In this document: positions 35,935-47,518 of the stretch, piece by piece | Layout: every line of letters starts with the position of its first letter | Position numbering within the stretch: the stretch's first letter is position 1 | From: Echinometra lucunter | Lineage: Eukaryota > Echinodermata > Echinoidea > Camarodonta > Echinometridae | DNA length: 64,000 nucleotides | Reading direction: 5' to 3' | Assembly: GCA_029962745.1 (NCBI GenBank) | Contig: CM057170.1 | Span: 21,142,580-21,206,579, forward strand | Notes under the pieces: generated by a model | Database searches by the model: none | The model's input: only the letters and a program-made list of their open reading frames with translations | What the model was told of the DNA's origin: nothing | Made by a program: the position numbers and the translations under genes

Positions 35935-38095
35935 TCATATTTATTTCATTTCATTTCATTTCATTTATTTATTTTCCATAAAAACAAAAGTAAAAATACA
36001 TAGTAAAGCAAATGATTTGCAAACAGGAAGGACCCCAAGAAAGCAAAGCTTGTAAGAAGGGGCCCTGTACAAACAAACAAGCAAGAAAAAAGAAAAATAC
36101 AATACAAAATATTTTTTAAAAATCTACATAGCAAAACTGTAGAAAAAAAAAGAGCAAAAGCATACACACAATCATTCATCACACATGCACAAGCCCATTC
36201 ATTCACAAACACACACAAGCATAGATACAAAAGTCTAGCTACTCAGTACAGATCATTTTTTGTAACATCAATTGTTTACAACAACATTTGAACCTCGTTA
36301 GAGTTGAACTGTTTTTAATACTGTCGGATAAAGAATTCCAGTCATGTACACCTTGGTAACGTAAAGTGCGTTGAGTTAACGAAGTACGTGCAAGAGGATA
36401 ATGATACTTGGATTTATTCCTGGTTTCATAGGAATGGAAAAACGAATTTGCCTTAAAAGTGTCATGAAATATTGGTGGGAGCGTTTGTTTATGGAAATTG
36501 AACATAAATACTAAATTGTTAAGTTTTATCAGGTCAAAGACTGATAAACATTTCAGATCATGAAATAAGGGAGCACTACTAGTCATATAATTAGAATTGG
36601 TTATTATCCGGACAGCACGTTTTTGAAGAATATGAATTTTATTTAATTGAGTTTTGTAGGTATTTCCCCATATAATGTTACAATAATTCATATGAGGTAA
36701 AACAATGCTGTTGTAAATAGTTAATAATATATGTTTTGGTAAAGTTTTTTTTAAGTATGACAGGATACCAACACTTCTTGAAATTTTAGAACAAATATGG
36801 TTAATATGATGGCACCAGTCAAGCGATTCGTGTAGTTTAATACCTAAGAAATCAACAGTATCAGTTTTCTTAAGAACGTCATCTTTAATACGCACATGTA
36901 AAACATGTTTAGGAATCTTTTTTTGCTTAGAATGAAAAATTACGTAATGTGTTTTTTCAGCCTTAAGAAACAACTTGCTACAAATATACCAATCAGTTAA
37001 CTTACATAATTCAGAATTTATAGTAGAAATAAGACAATTTAAATTTTTATCGGAATAAATAACAGCAGTGTCATCAGCAAATAATGAAAATTTTAAAATT
37101 CTTGAGGAATATATAATATGATTAACATACACTAAGAATAACAGTGGCCCAAGCACAGACCCTTGGGGAACACCTATATTAGTACACAAGTAATCTGATT
37201 CTATACCATCGACCATCACATATTGTTTTCTTCCTTGTAAATAATTCTTAAACCATTCCAGAGATACACCTCTAATACCGTAATGATATAATTTTTTAAG
37301 CAGTATGTGATGGTCGATGGTATCAAATGCCTTGGAGAGATCCATAAACACGCCGCAACAAAAATTTCCTTTATCAAATTCTCTCGATATATAATCCGTA
37401 ATATTTAAAATGCTTAAGGATGTGGAATGATTTTTCCGAAAGCCAAATTGTTCAAGAGCTAAAGAATTATTATTTATTAAAAAATTATACAGCCTTTTAA
37501 ACATAATCTTTTCTAGTATTTTGGAAAAAGTTGATAAAAGTGCGATTGGTCTGTAATTTCCTATTGCATCCACACTTCCTTTTTTGTGTAGTGGAATAAC
37601 TTTAGCCACTTTAAATTTACTTGGGACCTGACCAGAGCTAAGAGATTTATTATAAATATTGCACAATGGCTCTACACAAAAATGAATACATCTTTTAACC
37701 ACCGTGGATAAAACATCATCTGGACCGCTTGCTTTAGACATCTTAAGTTCAGCACAAAAATTGATTATTTCATGAGGAGAAGTAGGGTTAAGATACAAAG
37801 AGGACATACATGGGGAAGACAGAAAATCCTTAAAGGACTTGGAAGAATTTGGAATTGATGCTGATATTTCAGTAGCTACATTGATAAAAAAGGAGTTAAA
37901 TGCCTGAGCTTTCTCTTTGGATGAATGAAACAATGAATTCCCGTGAAACATCTTCTGTGGAAATGAACTCTGTTTATTTTTTCCAAGCAAAGTATTAATT
38001 TCTCGCCAGGTTTTAACCATGTCCCCTTTGACTGAAGAGAATAACCTAGAATAGTAATCAGCTTTTGATGCCCTAATAATAGTATAGTATCACCA
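35935..38095 (-). mobile_element. 5'-truncated LINE (CR1/L2-like) with (TGAAA)n tail
   Basis: The element reads on the minus strand from about 38095 (5' truncation in the endonuclease-RT linker) through the RT frame (stop at 36239) and a ~300-bp 3'UTR, ending in an ATGAAATGAAATGAAATG microsatellite tail at about 35975-35935. Microsatellite-like 3' tails are typical of CR1/L2-like LINEs. It lies in intron 1 of the PDZ gene in the sense orientation. I could not identify a convincing target-site duplication. The 5' edge is placed to within about 20 bp, where the conserved linker reading ends at an in-frame stop. Confidence 0.85.
36239..38020 (-). CDS. LINE reverse transcriptase (ORF2 3' part), open frame
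   Basis: A 593-codon open frame encodes the linker, fingers-palm RT and C-terminal region of a non-LTR retrotransposon ORF2. Visible in order: the linker TWREINTLLGKN at the start; VIPLHKKG and NYRPIALLSTFSKILEKIM (RT blocks 1-2); EQFGFRKNHSTSLSIL; GVFMDLSKAFDTIDH (first catalytic Asp); GVPQGSVLGPLLFLVYVNH; SLFADDTAV (the FADD catalytic pair); and a C-terminus with LRYQGVHDWNSLSDSI. Block spacing and C-terminal sequence are of the CR1/L2/Rex1-like jockey-group kind; the exact clade needs a tree. The frame stays open for about 14 codons before the Met, to an in-frame TGA near 38090, so the start is the truncation point and not a true initiation site. The apurinic endonuclease and ORF1 are missing. 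All RT catalytic residues are intact, which suggests a young copy. Confidence 0.93.
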   Translation of the reverse strand: MVKTWREINTLLGKNKQSSFPQKMFHGNSLFHSSKEKAQAFNSFFINVATEISASIPNSSKSFKDFLSSPCMSSLYLNPTSPHEIINFCAELKMSKASGPDDVLSTVVKRCIHFCVEPLCNIYNKSLSSGQVPSKFKVAKVIPLHKKGSVDAIGNYRPIALLSTFSKILEKIMFKRLYNFLINNNSLALEQFGFRKNHSTSLSILNITDYISREFDKGNFCCGVFMDLSKAFDTIDHHILLKKLYHYGIRGVSLEWFKNYLQGRKQYVMVDGIESDYLCTNIGVPQGSVLGPLLFLVYVNHIIYSSRILKFSLFADDTAVIYSDKNLNCLISTINSELCKLTDWYICSKLFLKAEKTHYVIFHSKQKKIPKHVLHVRIKDDVLKKTDTVDFLGIKLHESLDWCHHINHICSKISRSVGILSYLKKTLPKHILLTIYNSIVLPHMNYCNIIWGNTYKTQLNKIHILQKRAVRIITNSNYMTSSAPLFHDLKCLSVFDLIKLNNLVFMFNFHKQTLPPIFHDTFKANSFFHSYETRNKSKYHYPLARTSLTQRTLRYQGVHDWNSLSDSIKNSSTLTRFKCCCKQLMLQKMICTE

Positions 38096-38400
38096 GCAGT
38101 CCGAGATCTTGTATCAGGCATTTTGAAGACTTTCCGACGGGTGAAGTGCAATAAAGTTAAGGAAATATCAAAAGCAAGTATCAAATTTTACTTACAGACG
38201 GTGATTAGTTGAAAATAAGTGTTTGTAGTGGCGGATTAGGTGGGATTTTCCTTCAGATTGTGAGAGCGTAAAAATCAGTCCTCCATATTCCAAAAGCGCC
38301 CTCTATCTTACATGTATTTGTAAGTTTGTAAGTTTCGAGAAGCACAAAAGGGCATGATATCATAATGCGAAATAATTAGTAATTATTAAAGTTCTTATAA

Positions 38401-38640
38401 TTGATAATAATGATGATAATAATAATAATAATGAAAATAATCATGATAATAATTATAGTAGTAGTAGTAGTAGTAGTAGTAATAATAATAATAATAATAA
38501 TAATAATGATAATAATGACAATAATGATAAGATAATAATCATGACAGTAATAGTAATAATAATAAATCTAACAATAACAACAAAAATAATAATACTAAAA
38601 ACACCAACAACAAAAATAACAATAATAATAATAGAAATAA
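38401..38640 (+). repeat. Imperfect (ATA)n / (TAG)n microsatellite
   Basis: A run of AATAATAAT and TAGTAGTAG trinucleotides, with CAA and GAT variants. It lies between the LINE and hAT copy 2. Confidence 0.85.
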
Positions 38641-38881
38641 TAATAGCGGTTTCTTATGAAGCACTTTACCAGTACAAATGACCATAGCAATGACAATAAT
38701 GTTAATATTGCCCTGTCACTGAATCCAGTTACATAGCACGCAATACATTACAGTGCACAAAAGGACTATCATTCATTATTATATTTAATGTTACCATTAT
38801 CTTCATCATTATCAACACTTTTTCTCTTTACAGCTGAGCAGACCCCAATGCAGTCTTTGTAATATTAGATGCATGTGAAAC

Positions 38882-39235
38882 CAGGGTTCTCACTAGAAAA
38901 AAATCCACACACGGTTCCCACTCTGCGCAAAGCGTGGAAGTTTAGGAAGTTTTACGGAATAACATCTCAAGTTAGGTGTGGCGGCAGTATATGCTATAGT
39001 AAAAGGATGAAAAATACTTCTTGGTAAGCAGGAGTTGTCTGCTAATGGAATAAAAGTAAAAATACATTGCCAAAAAGTAAAACAATTCTGTGACATTTAT
39101 CATTATTGTTAGGAATATATACTCCAATATTTTTTTTTACCCTTGTTGCCACGCATGGTGCAGCAATTTCACACATGGTTCTTCCTTGTCTGAAACCCCT
39201 GGAACCATGGGTGTTATGTACTGGCGAGAACCATG
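38882..39235 (+). mobile_element. hAT-type non-autonomous element, copy 2 (354 bp)
   Basis: The same family and orientation as copy 1, with the same ends. It is flanked by a perfect 8-bp duplication TGTGAAAC (38874-38881 and 39236-39243). It lacks the short TTTACGCATGGTATT-type segment present near the right end of copy 1, which accounts for its smaller size. Confidence 0.88.
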
Positions 39236-41094
39236 TGTGAAACTGATACTACAAACCCTGACATTGATACATGTACATGTAGGTATTTTTCCTTTAGTCA
39301 TGTATTTGATAATTTGCCTAATTTTCTATAGCTCATTTGAGTATGTCCATAACCCAAACAATTTCCGCAATGAGTGTATTGCATTTCCAATGATGGAATA
39401 ATTGACTGCATGGAAGAGCAAAGTTTATTTTCATTTTTTTTAAACTTTTGAGCCTCACCTCTTCCTGTTATTGTCCAAGGAAAATTCACCTCCACATATT
39501 TCTTCTATCTTAGTATGCAACGGTGCATAAAATAACAATGGGTGATTAATTGATTGTTCCGTCTAATGTCACCGGCATTACTGTAAATGCATGATAAAAC
39601 ATGCAGGAAGCCAATCTGATAAGTTGATATTACAGAACTGAGAAGAAGTCTGATATTCTCCTAGGCTACAAATAAAGGTGACATACATGTACTACACGTA
39701 CAGGTGTACGTACATGGAACTTCAATGCAAATATTATATTTTAGACTTGAATACAGAGTCAACTTTTTGAAGCCATATTTCCCTAACCACCCTAATAAAT
39801 GTACATTGTATATCTTTACAATAAATGAATAAAGCATGTACATGTACAGGTAATTATACATTCACATTTATGCAAATCTTAATCACTTGTGATAGTTGCT
39901 AGTGATAGTTGCTAATATAATTTAACGAGTACAAATTTTGAGAACAAAATCCAAAATTCTTGGAAGTAAATGCATGCCAACACTTACAAAATGTGCAGCT
40001 AGTTCTGAAATCACTGATTCTATCTTTAACTTTGTATAACACACCCACTGGGCTATATTGACTTCACGTAATCCTACCTAGGAAGGAAGTTCAAATAATA
40101 GATCTACCAACTATACAACAACAGGATTACCTCAAAAAGAGGATTACAATTTAGCCTAATCAGCCCAACATACATGTAATAATCCTATAGGACCTATACT
40201 TGGGACTACAACACACTAGTAATAAGGTTGTGCTGCTTTGAGTGACCTACATGTCTATATTACTATAAAACCAGCTGAGAGCCTTTTACACGTAGATTGC
40301 AAGAATCAACCTCCTTTTTTTTCTATACAATAGTAAAGCCATTGGTTCACTTCTGACCCATTTTAGTCTTATTATGTAAAAAAAAAAAAATATATCAACA
40401 TATTCATCCTTCAATCATGTTTTATGTCAATAAAAGTGACATAATACTCATTTGTGTATAATCTTTGCTCACTGCCATTCTACTGGTAATCATTACAAAA
40501 GTTCCATATACATGCACATACAGTAGAGCAACTGTTTTACTAAATTCAGCATGAGAAGCTGCGTTGCCACAAAAAACAGGAAACTCAACTCCTTTCTCGG
40601 TACTTCCAGAGCTACTTCACCTCGTGAAATATCACTGATGTTCTTATATGGGCATGTTCTCATGCATGTTGGGATTTCCGCCTTTGTAGTGCATTCTGCA
40701 ATATTCCAATACGAAAACATTCTACACATGATATATCATGAATTTCCTTCAAAATGTAGAACATCTTATTATCATCTACGTGCATTTCTTCTTCTGAAAA
40801 TACAGATTATGCATTTTGTCCTCCTTTTTTCTCCTAATAAGAGTAAGAGACATTCCATTCTCAGTAAATGGTTGCACTCATGTAATGACTGCATTTTCTC
40901 ATGATACATCTTGAGCTAAGAAAGAGGCACATATATTCTAATTTAGTGATGGTAAGCGCCTCGAAATGCCAAAACCAACCAACCAACCAACCAGCCAAGC
41001 AAGGTGCACCTTCAGAGATGATGGAAAAATCTGAAATTTTGTGTCCACAAAACATGAGGAGAAATGCCCACAAAACCAGCCAATCTAAAGTGAT

Positions 41095-41265
41095 ATTGCC
41101 AATTTGAGGATCGCCATAGAAAGCAGATCAAAACTTTTCAAATCCTCGTAACTTTCTCATTTCGTAACCAATTTTGATTTAACTTTTTAAAATTACTTCT
41201 CTCTATCCTCTCTTTTCATTAAAATTCACTTTCTCCAGGGTTTCATTTTCTTTTAATATGTACCT
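41095..41265 (-). repeat. Inverted copy of the TTTAAAGGAGAATGAAACC repeat
   Basis: Matches 63670-63835 in inverse orientation (TTACTTCTCTCTATCCTCTC, CCAGGGTTTCATTTTCTTTT). It lies in intron 1 of the PDZ gene. Confidence 0.6.
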
Positions 41266-41955
41266 TCACACTTTCCTTTTGAGAGGCCTCCTTAGGTTCC
41301 TTGTACTACAAAGAGACCCATGAATATTCCACCGACTCTCTTTCTTTTTTGTTTAATGAGCCTGACAGGCTTTTGACAAGTGTTTGACGCCTATGATGAG
41401 CGAGACTGACCATGCCGCTCAAACGACAGGAAACAATCAAATTATCGCCCATCTTCTTAGCTTACAATTACACTACTCACATCCATACTGTGTACCTTAC
41501 AGGAATTCATATTCCTTCATGTCATGTGATAGGTGATAGACTGAACATTGGAATATGCAGGGGTGACCTTTTGTACCCCTTTTGACTAATTATCAAAAGG
41601 ATAAAACCATTTGTGTATGGTATTCCAAAGTTAACATACATTTATTGTAAATCAAGATTTTTATTTTTTCTCCACACTACAATACTGTACATTTAATGAC
41701 GATGTACAGGGAAGAAATACAAGAACATGTACATGTAAACATGTAATTTGTTTTGAACATTCATCTGTAGTGAAGCTTAATTCACAACTTACATGTACAA
41801 TGTACCATAAGCATGATTCCACTGGGTTTTATTATTTTGGGCTTCATACATGTATTTCATACACAGAGTGGACTTCTTCTTTGCTCACTGTGCCACATCT
41901 TGCAAACATTCAAAATTTGTCATCATTCATCATCAAGAAAATACATTGTACCTTG

Positions 41956-42330
41956 CATGGTTCTCGCCAGTACATAACACCCATGGTTCCAATACCATAC
42001 GTACAGGATTTCAGACAAGGAAGAACCATGTGTGAAATTGCTGCACCATGCGTAGCAACAATGGTAAAAAAACATTGGAGTATATATTCCTAATAATAAT
42101 GATAAATGCCACAGATTGTTTTGCGTTTTGGCAATGTATTTTTACTATAATGCCATTAGTAGACAACTCCTGCTTACCAAGAAGTATTTTTCATCCTTTT
42201 GCTATAGCATATACTGCTGCCACACCTAACTTCAGGTGTTATTCCGTAAAATTTCTGTAAAACTTCCGAAAATTCCGTGCTTGGCGCAGAGGGGGAACCG
42301 TGTGTGGATTTTTTTCTAGTGAGAACCCTG
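41956..42330 (-). mobile_element. hAT-type non-autonomous element, copy 3 (375 bp)
   Basis: An inverted copy relative to the two others: it begins CATGGTTCTCGCCAG and ends CTAGTGAGAACCCTG on the plus strand. The flanking octamers GTACCTTG and CAGGCTTG agree at only the last four positions, so this insertion is older or one flank has changed. With copy 2 it forms an inverted pair about 2.7 kb apart. Confidence 0.82.
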
Positions 42331-43484
42331 CAGGCTTGTTAATCAATCAGTGATGAAATTGAATCATAATATCAGGAATCCTACATAACATTCTCTTATC
42401 AGTACCCAAAACATATGCACCTAATAAGTACACAGTACTTGTGTATATTTTGCCAGTAATTTGGGGTTTTAAAAAATCTGTAAACAGACCAAATACATGT
42501 ACATGCACTGCTCATGATGAGACACTCCCTTTCTGTGTACATTAATGATTTGAGCGACACTTTTGTGCTGATACCTGTAGTTCAAGAACATCTCCCACAA
42601 TGATCATATTACAAGTACATGTATTGATAACAAACTTCCTGATATGACCTGAAGAGTGACACTGAATTTAATTGCAATATTTGCTGCTCATAATAAAAAC
42701 AGTGACGGTGAATGCAACGTTTGTCAGCTTCAAATGAGATAACGCTTGTAAAAAGTCTAGACTACATGTATATGTACCATACATTTTTGAGCCATAAATG
42801 CATCTACAAAGCAAATAAAACATACACCCTGTATCAAATTTTGTCAACAAATGTACATGTATGTGGGGCAAATTACCATGTCATAGATTTTATAGGCCTA
42901 ACATGTACATTGGAAGTTGGCCTTCATGACAGTGCTTCACTCCATGGTGGTAAAGTGGTGGCAAGCAGAGAAAAGGTGGGCGTGTCTTGGCATTATTCAG
43001 CTGACCTCAGTACACAGTCTATGTCTCAGACACTGTCAAACACTTTCAATATATCATGCTCAATATTAGTAAATTGACCACACATACATTATACGTATAC
43101 ATTCATCGAACTAAATTTGATTAGTAACTTTAGCTTAGTCAAGTGTGAATGTGTGATTATCAAGACTTGTTCAGATATGACGAAGGAATCCGCACCCCGC
43201 AGGGGTTTTAAAGCGCATTTTTTGTGTACAAGATGAATGGCAATGATGCATCAACAAAGGACTGTGCTCAAAATATTGTGTACCGGTACTCATTTCCTTG
43301 CATATCATAAAATGTGCTTTAAAACCCAACATGAAAATAGCCACCATTTCCCTCTTTAGTGGATCCCTCCATTTCCACAGAATCTACATGTACATGTAAG
43401 TATTTCTTTTAAATAATTATCAAGAAGAAAATAGAACATATTATTCCATATTATTCTGTAATTACACGTACCTATGTAATGTCA

Positions 43485-43548
43485 TAGCATTATTTTCTTT
43501 CTGTTGGAAATCAATAAATATGAATCTGAATTTGAATTTGAATTCATA
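43485..43548 (+). repeat. LINE 3' end with (TTTGAA)n tail
   Basis: The segment GTTGGAAATCAATAAATATG followed by GAATCTGAATTTGAATTTG looks like the microsatellite-tailed 3' terminus of a CR1/L2-like LINE. No coding remnant was recognised upstream, so only the tail of a heavily truncated insertion may be present. Confidence 0.4.
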
Positions 43549-44258
43549 TTTGAATGGGGCTTTATTCTCATAACTGTTATTGAAAACTCCTGTCTCAGCA
43601 TTTCATGTTAAAAAGTACAAGTGTACACTGTATTTTGGCCCCCTAATCTAAAAGCATACATATTATTTGCAGGCCTACTAAAGTCTAAGTAATTTCACAA
43701 TCAAAATTTGAAGACAGTCAACTTTATTCACTATTCAACTTTCATTTAAATCATCCTTTTGAGAAAACATCTGATTTAGGTCAATGCACTTAAAAAAAAA
43801 AAAAACCTCAGAATACACATTTACAAAAGATTGCAATTTTACATAAGGTTACATAAACATCAGTTTTCTACAGGAAGATTGGAGAAAACTTTCACTGTCG
43901 TGACGAGCAACCACCAAATACTTGCAAGTACCTGTAATTTGAATGTTGTTTGTGAAACCAGAGTCTCATTATACCCCGTCTGACCTTTGCTTTCTTGGTC
44001 TAGGTTTCCTCAATTGCAATGACACAGAATGCCTGGAATGCTCACACAATGCCCATGTTTGGAAAACAAACACTGGGGAAATCAAACACTTTTGGTATTT
44101 CTTCAGAACAGTGCACAGAAGTGAGAGGCGAACACAATACCTGCACAATTTGATGTGGAAAAGACACACCTTTTCTTCTCGGTCACATTTTAGTTTCATT
44201 CTTTAAGAATGACTCTCACTCCCTCTCAAAGAGCCAACATTTTGCACACGTACAGTTG

Positions 44259-44658
44259 TACACTGTACATGTCGTTGGGTTTAATCCATTGAATATGACT
44301 TGATTTCAGGGTAACACATAATTTCCATCTACAGACACAAGCCTGAGATATCATGGGGTCAGTATTCAACAGGTAAATAGTTGAATACTATTTTGCAGGA
44401 TCAGACTCTATTTTGACATGTAAAACACAATTTCATGTACACTGTACATGTCGTGGGGTTTAATCCATTAAATACGACTTGATTTCAGGGTATAGGTAAC
44501 ACACAATTTCCATCTACAGACACAAGCCTGAGATATCATGGGGTAATAGTATTCAAGGGGTAGTAGTATTCAAGGGGTAATAGTATTCAAGAGGTAAATA
44601 GCCCTATACTAGTCTGCAGAATCAGACTCTATTTTGACATGTAAACACAATTTCATGT
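44259..44658 (+). repeat. Two-unit tandem duplication with nested 17-bp repeats
   Basis: TACACTGTACATGTCGTTGG at 44259 recurs at 44438, and the units share CTACAGACACAAGCCTGAGA and AGACTCTATTTTGACATGTA. In the second unit AGTATTCAAGGGGTA(GT/AT)-like words are repeated three times (44547-44594), where the first unit has one. Confidence 0.75.
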
Positions 44659-45701
44659 AGCCTGGAGCTGTATCAACTGGAGTGAATTCTGTTACTGGTC
44701 CACAGGATCAGACTCACTCTACATTGACTTGTCAATAGTTTCATAACCTTGAGCCAACTCTAACCTTGCCAATAAAGGGCAGCTATAATACACAGTCAAT
44801 GGAGTGAGGTAGACTGTGCAGCAGTCTCCTGTCAAGCTCTACTGGTATGCCTGACAACTTAGGTTTGTGCAGACAAACTTCCTATTTTGACACATATATC
44901 ACTCCAAACCATGCCAGTGCATTCAATGCGATTGAGGAGACATGGTCTACAGCCTGCTATAATGTAATATGGTCATGGTTCACTGAGAAAGTACACTAAC
45001 ATTTATAATTTAGCTATGTGATGATTGTTTATTAATAGCAATTTTAGATTACAATCTACAGACGTTTGAGTAAAGCCTTACATGTACATGTATGTCCTTA
45101 TGTGGGTATGTGTGTGTGTGTGGGGGGGGGGGGGGGTGATTATTTACATGTATTGTACATGCATGCATAGCTAATTGCTAGAAAAATCTTATCATTAGGT
45201 GAAATTATTTGTGTATGATGTATACAATGGAACTTTCAATAACAGAATTCAAAGATTTACTTCACCCAACTCATACTGTTAGTGTTAGCCATGTAAGGCT
45301 ATAATACTAAACTCACCCTCACCTAACTTACAGCATTTAAGAAAATATGCACACAAACACTGTTTACCTTACAGTTAACAGTTATGCATTGTCCCTTGTC
45401 AATTTATGGTCTATAGAAAAGCCTCTAATCTGTTACCATTACACTGTCTTGTTTATCAAAGACAAGATAAAAGGATTTGCTCTAAGTTACATAACTGTTA
45501 AACTGAAAAGAAGGTATTTTGTTGGAACTTGCTGGAGTACTGTATCAAAGTCAAATTCAATGGGTATCATGAAAACCCAGTTTTAGGGAGGATCCCAAAT
45601 CAAACTTTATTAGAAGCTGAAGTTGCACTTGTAAATAATTACATGTAGTATCAGGCGTACAATGTGGGAAGGGGGTTACATGTAGGTGGAAGAGTAAGGA
45701 T

Positions 45702-45806
45702 GGGGGGGGGGGGGGGGGGGGGGGGGGTGGAGACTGCACAGCTAACCTCTCTCCCCCTCTCCAGCACTGGCTTCAACCCCCAAAGTAACCCCCCCCCCCC
45801 CCCCCC
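45702..45806 (+). repeat. G26 tract and C18 tract facing each other
   Basis: G26 at 45702-45727 is followed 61 bp later by C18 at 45789-45806, so a single strand could form a long G:C stem, while the G-tract alone could form quadruplexes. Confidence 0.85.
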
Positions 45807-46577
45807 TTGGACATATTCAACCCCAAAGGCACTTAAAAAAAACAATAACCTTCATTTTTTTGTCTCATTATTATTATTATCATTAATCATCCTTATCACT
45901 ACTACTAATGCTTCTTTAATTGTTTACAATTTGTTACCCCTCCCTTTTCTTCCACAATACATAAACACCAAGATATGGACCTGTAGGTCTATAGACGAAT
46001 GAATAGACCTGCTTACATTTTATTTCGGTATGACCTCTTGATACTGAGGTCATATGTGTCTATGTTTAATAACAGGAGTAGCCATGATCAGCATCAGTGG
46101 CTTTTTGTACATCATTGGGAGCTGGGGGATTATGTGACTTTAGAGAAATCATTTCTAGGAATGGTACACAGTTTCTTTAATAGTTTTAATTTTGTCTTTA
46201 GAACACAATTTAGCACTATGTGCAGGGTATACATTGTAGTTGAAGAGATCTTTTCACTTCTTTATTCAGCAACAATAAGCAAATTCAATAGCAAATTAAT
46301 AACAAGGAGTTTAACAGAATTTAATGATTATGAAAAGTGACTCATGTCTACTGGTTTCTAGTTCTACTTGCCTCCATCATGTCTGACCATACCAACCGAG
46401 TTTAAAAACTTACAGTTACAGTTACACTGAAAACTCTGCTCACATGGTTCATATGTGTACATCCATACCAAGAAATAAAAACATAAAAATAAACAATAAC
46501 AAAATAAATTGTGGTCTACCTTTTAATGTATGAATGAACTCTGACTTAGCATGCATGCACTCACGTCACTCACTCAC

Positions 46578-46676
46578 CCGTGAAATCTGCAGCGGCACTC
46601 CAAAGTCCTTACCACCGGCGAGTCGGAAGCCCCACGGGCCCGGCCCCTGTATCGTGACGTTATACACCTGGCTCAT
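46578..46676 (-). CDS. First coding exon of a PDZ protein of the ALP/Enigma/Zasp (PDLIM) type
   Basis: Read on the minus strand, this exon starts at ATG 46676 and encodes 33 codons opening [20 protein letters not shown], followed by [13 protein letters not shown]. The PWGFRL-GGKDF-PLxISR pattern is the N-terminal half of the PDZ domain of PDLIM/Zasp proteins, which bind alpha-actinin at muscle Z-lines and actin bundles; the PWGF stretch is the carboxylate-binding loop. The exon ends exactly between codons at a consensus donor (CGG|GTGAGT, GT at 46577-46576). Its partner is the exon at 21245-21094, which begins in phase 0 and completes the domain, so intron 1 is about 25.3 kb. The start is chosen because PDLIM proteins begin only a few residues before the PDZ core. 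The exon is GC-rich against its AT-rich surroundings. The family assignment is strong; which PDLIM/Zasp member it is cannot be told from the PDZ alone. Confidence 0.93.
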
Positions 46677-47224
46677 TCTAATATTTCACGGGCTTTTTTG
46701 ACTTCACCTTCAGGAAGACACTCCAGACCAGACGGTAAATATCCACAGGTAAATGCAAATTTTGGTCGATGTCAGTCGGCAAAGGAGAAAATTTGGTGAA
46801 ATCTAGACAAAACAGTAACACAACAAATGCAGATTTCGGTAATCAATGAATGCTACGAATGCCAGTTATGCGAAATAGGAAGTGCATGCAGTATAGTGTA
46901 GACGTACGTACGATCCGAGTGAGTTGCATACCGGGGATTGGTATTCTATTACACATACTAGTAAAAAGTACTTTTCTAACGCTTCTTTTAGTCATATCTG
47001 CTTCTTTAGAGAGGCATGATAATAATTTTTGAGACTTGATTATCTAATTCCGATTAGAAATCAATAGCACCATTATATCAAATGCTAATATAGCGACAGA
47101 ACAGTCTTAATGGTAAGTTATGCATGGTCCGTGCAGAAAATAGCAGTAGGTACCCCAGTAGTTGTAATCAGAGTCGATCAGGTTACCCTAGGTTTGTGAT
47201 AATTTGTACGCACTAGCGCCAATT

Positions 47225-47409
47225 AGAGTACCTACATAAAGAGAGTAGCGACATAGACGCCCTATTTCTGTGAAACAAAATGGCGCTCGAATTCTTTGTA
47301 TTTAAAATAACCAGGTGCTCATCGGAATTGAATAGAAATGTTGCGTAACAGGGAAACAAAATGGCGTTCAAATCTTGGGTTGTCGCTACTCTCTTTATGT
47401 AGGTACTCT
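47225..47409. mobile_element. 185-bp element with 29-bp perfect TIRs and 9-bp duplication
   Basis: Positions 47225-47253 (AGAGTACCTACATAAAGAGA then GTAGCGACA) and 47381-47409 are exact inverse complements over 29 bp. AGCGCCAAT flanks both sides (47215-47223 and 47410-47418), with one extra T on the left. A 9-bp duplication is typical of Mutator-like transposons, but this is only an inference. The interior has a direct repeat of AAACAAAATGGCG with flanking bases. The perfect TIRs indicate a recent insertion. Confidence 0.82.
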
Positions 47410-47518
47410 AGCGCCAATGAAAGTGCTCTCTAAAAGTTATCCTCAAAAATTCGCAGGAAAATACTGATGTATACGATTAAATTTTCATACTTAGAATTTA
47501 TTAGCACCAACCAGATAT

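Larger units (their letters stand above)
21246..46577 (-). other. Intron 1 of the PDZ gene (25.3 kb)
   Basis: It is bounded by the matched donor at 46577 and acceptor at 21246. It holds the LINE at 35.9-38.1 kb and most of the short elements listed. I saw no coding exon in the remaining stretches: 21248-22461, 23120-24271, 27020-28921, 30513-32582, 33274-34621, 35415-35934, 39244-41094, 42331-43484, 43549-44258 and 44659-45701. These contain only AT-rich sequence, homopolymers and chance frames. A lone family end (GACTTGTTCAGATATG) sits at 43165. Confidence 0.85.

Noticed and set aside
38021..38184. Upstream continuation of the LINE ORF2 into an endonuclease domain
   Set aside because: The frame meets a TGA near 38090 and the text beyond has no endonuclease motifs, so the element is 5'-truncated here.
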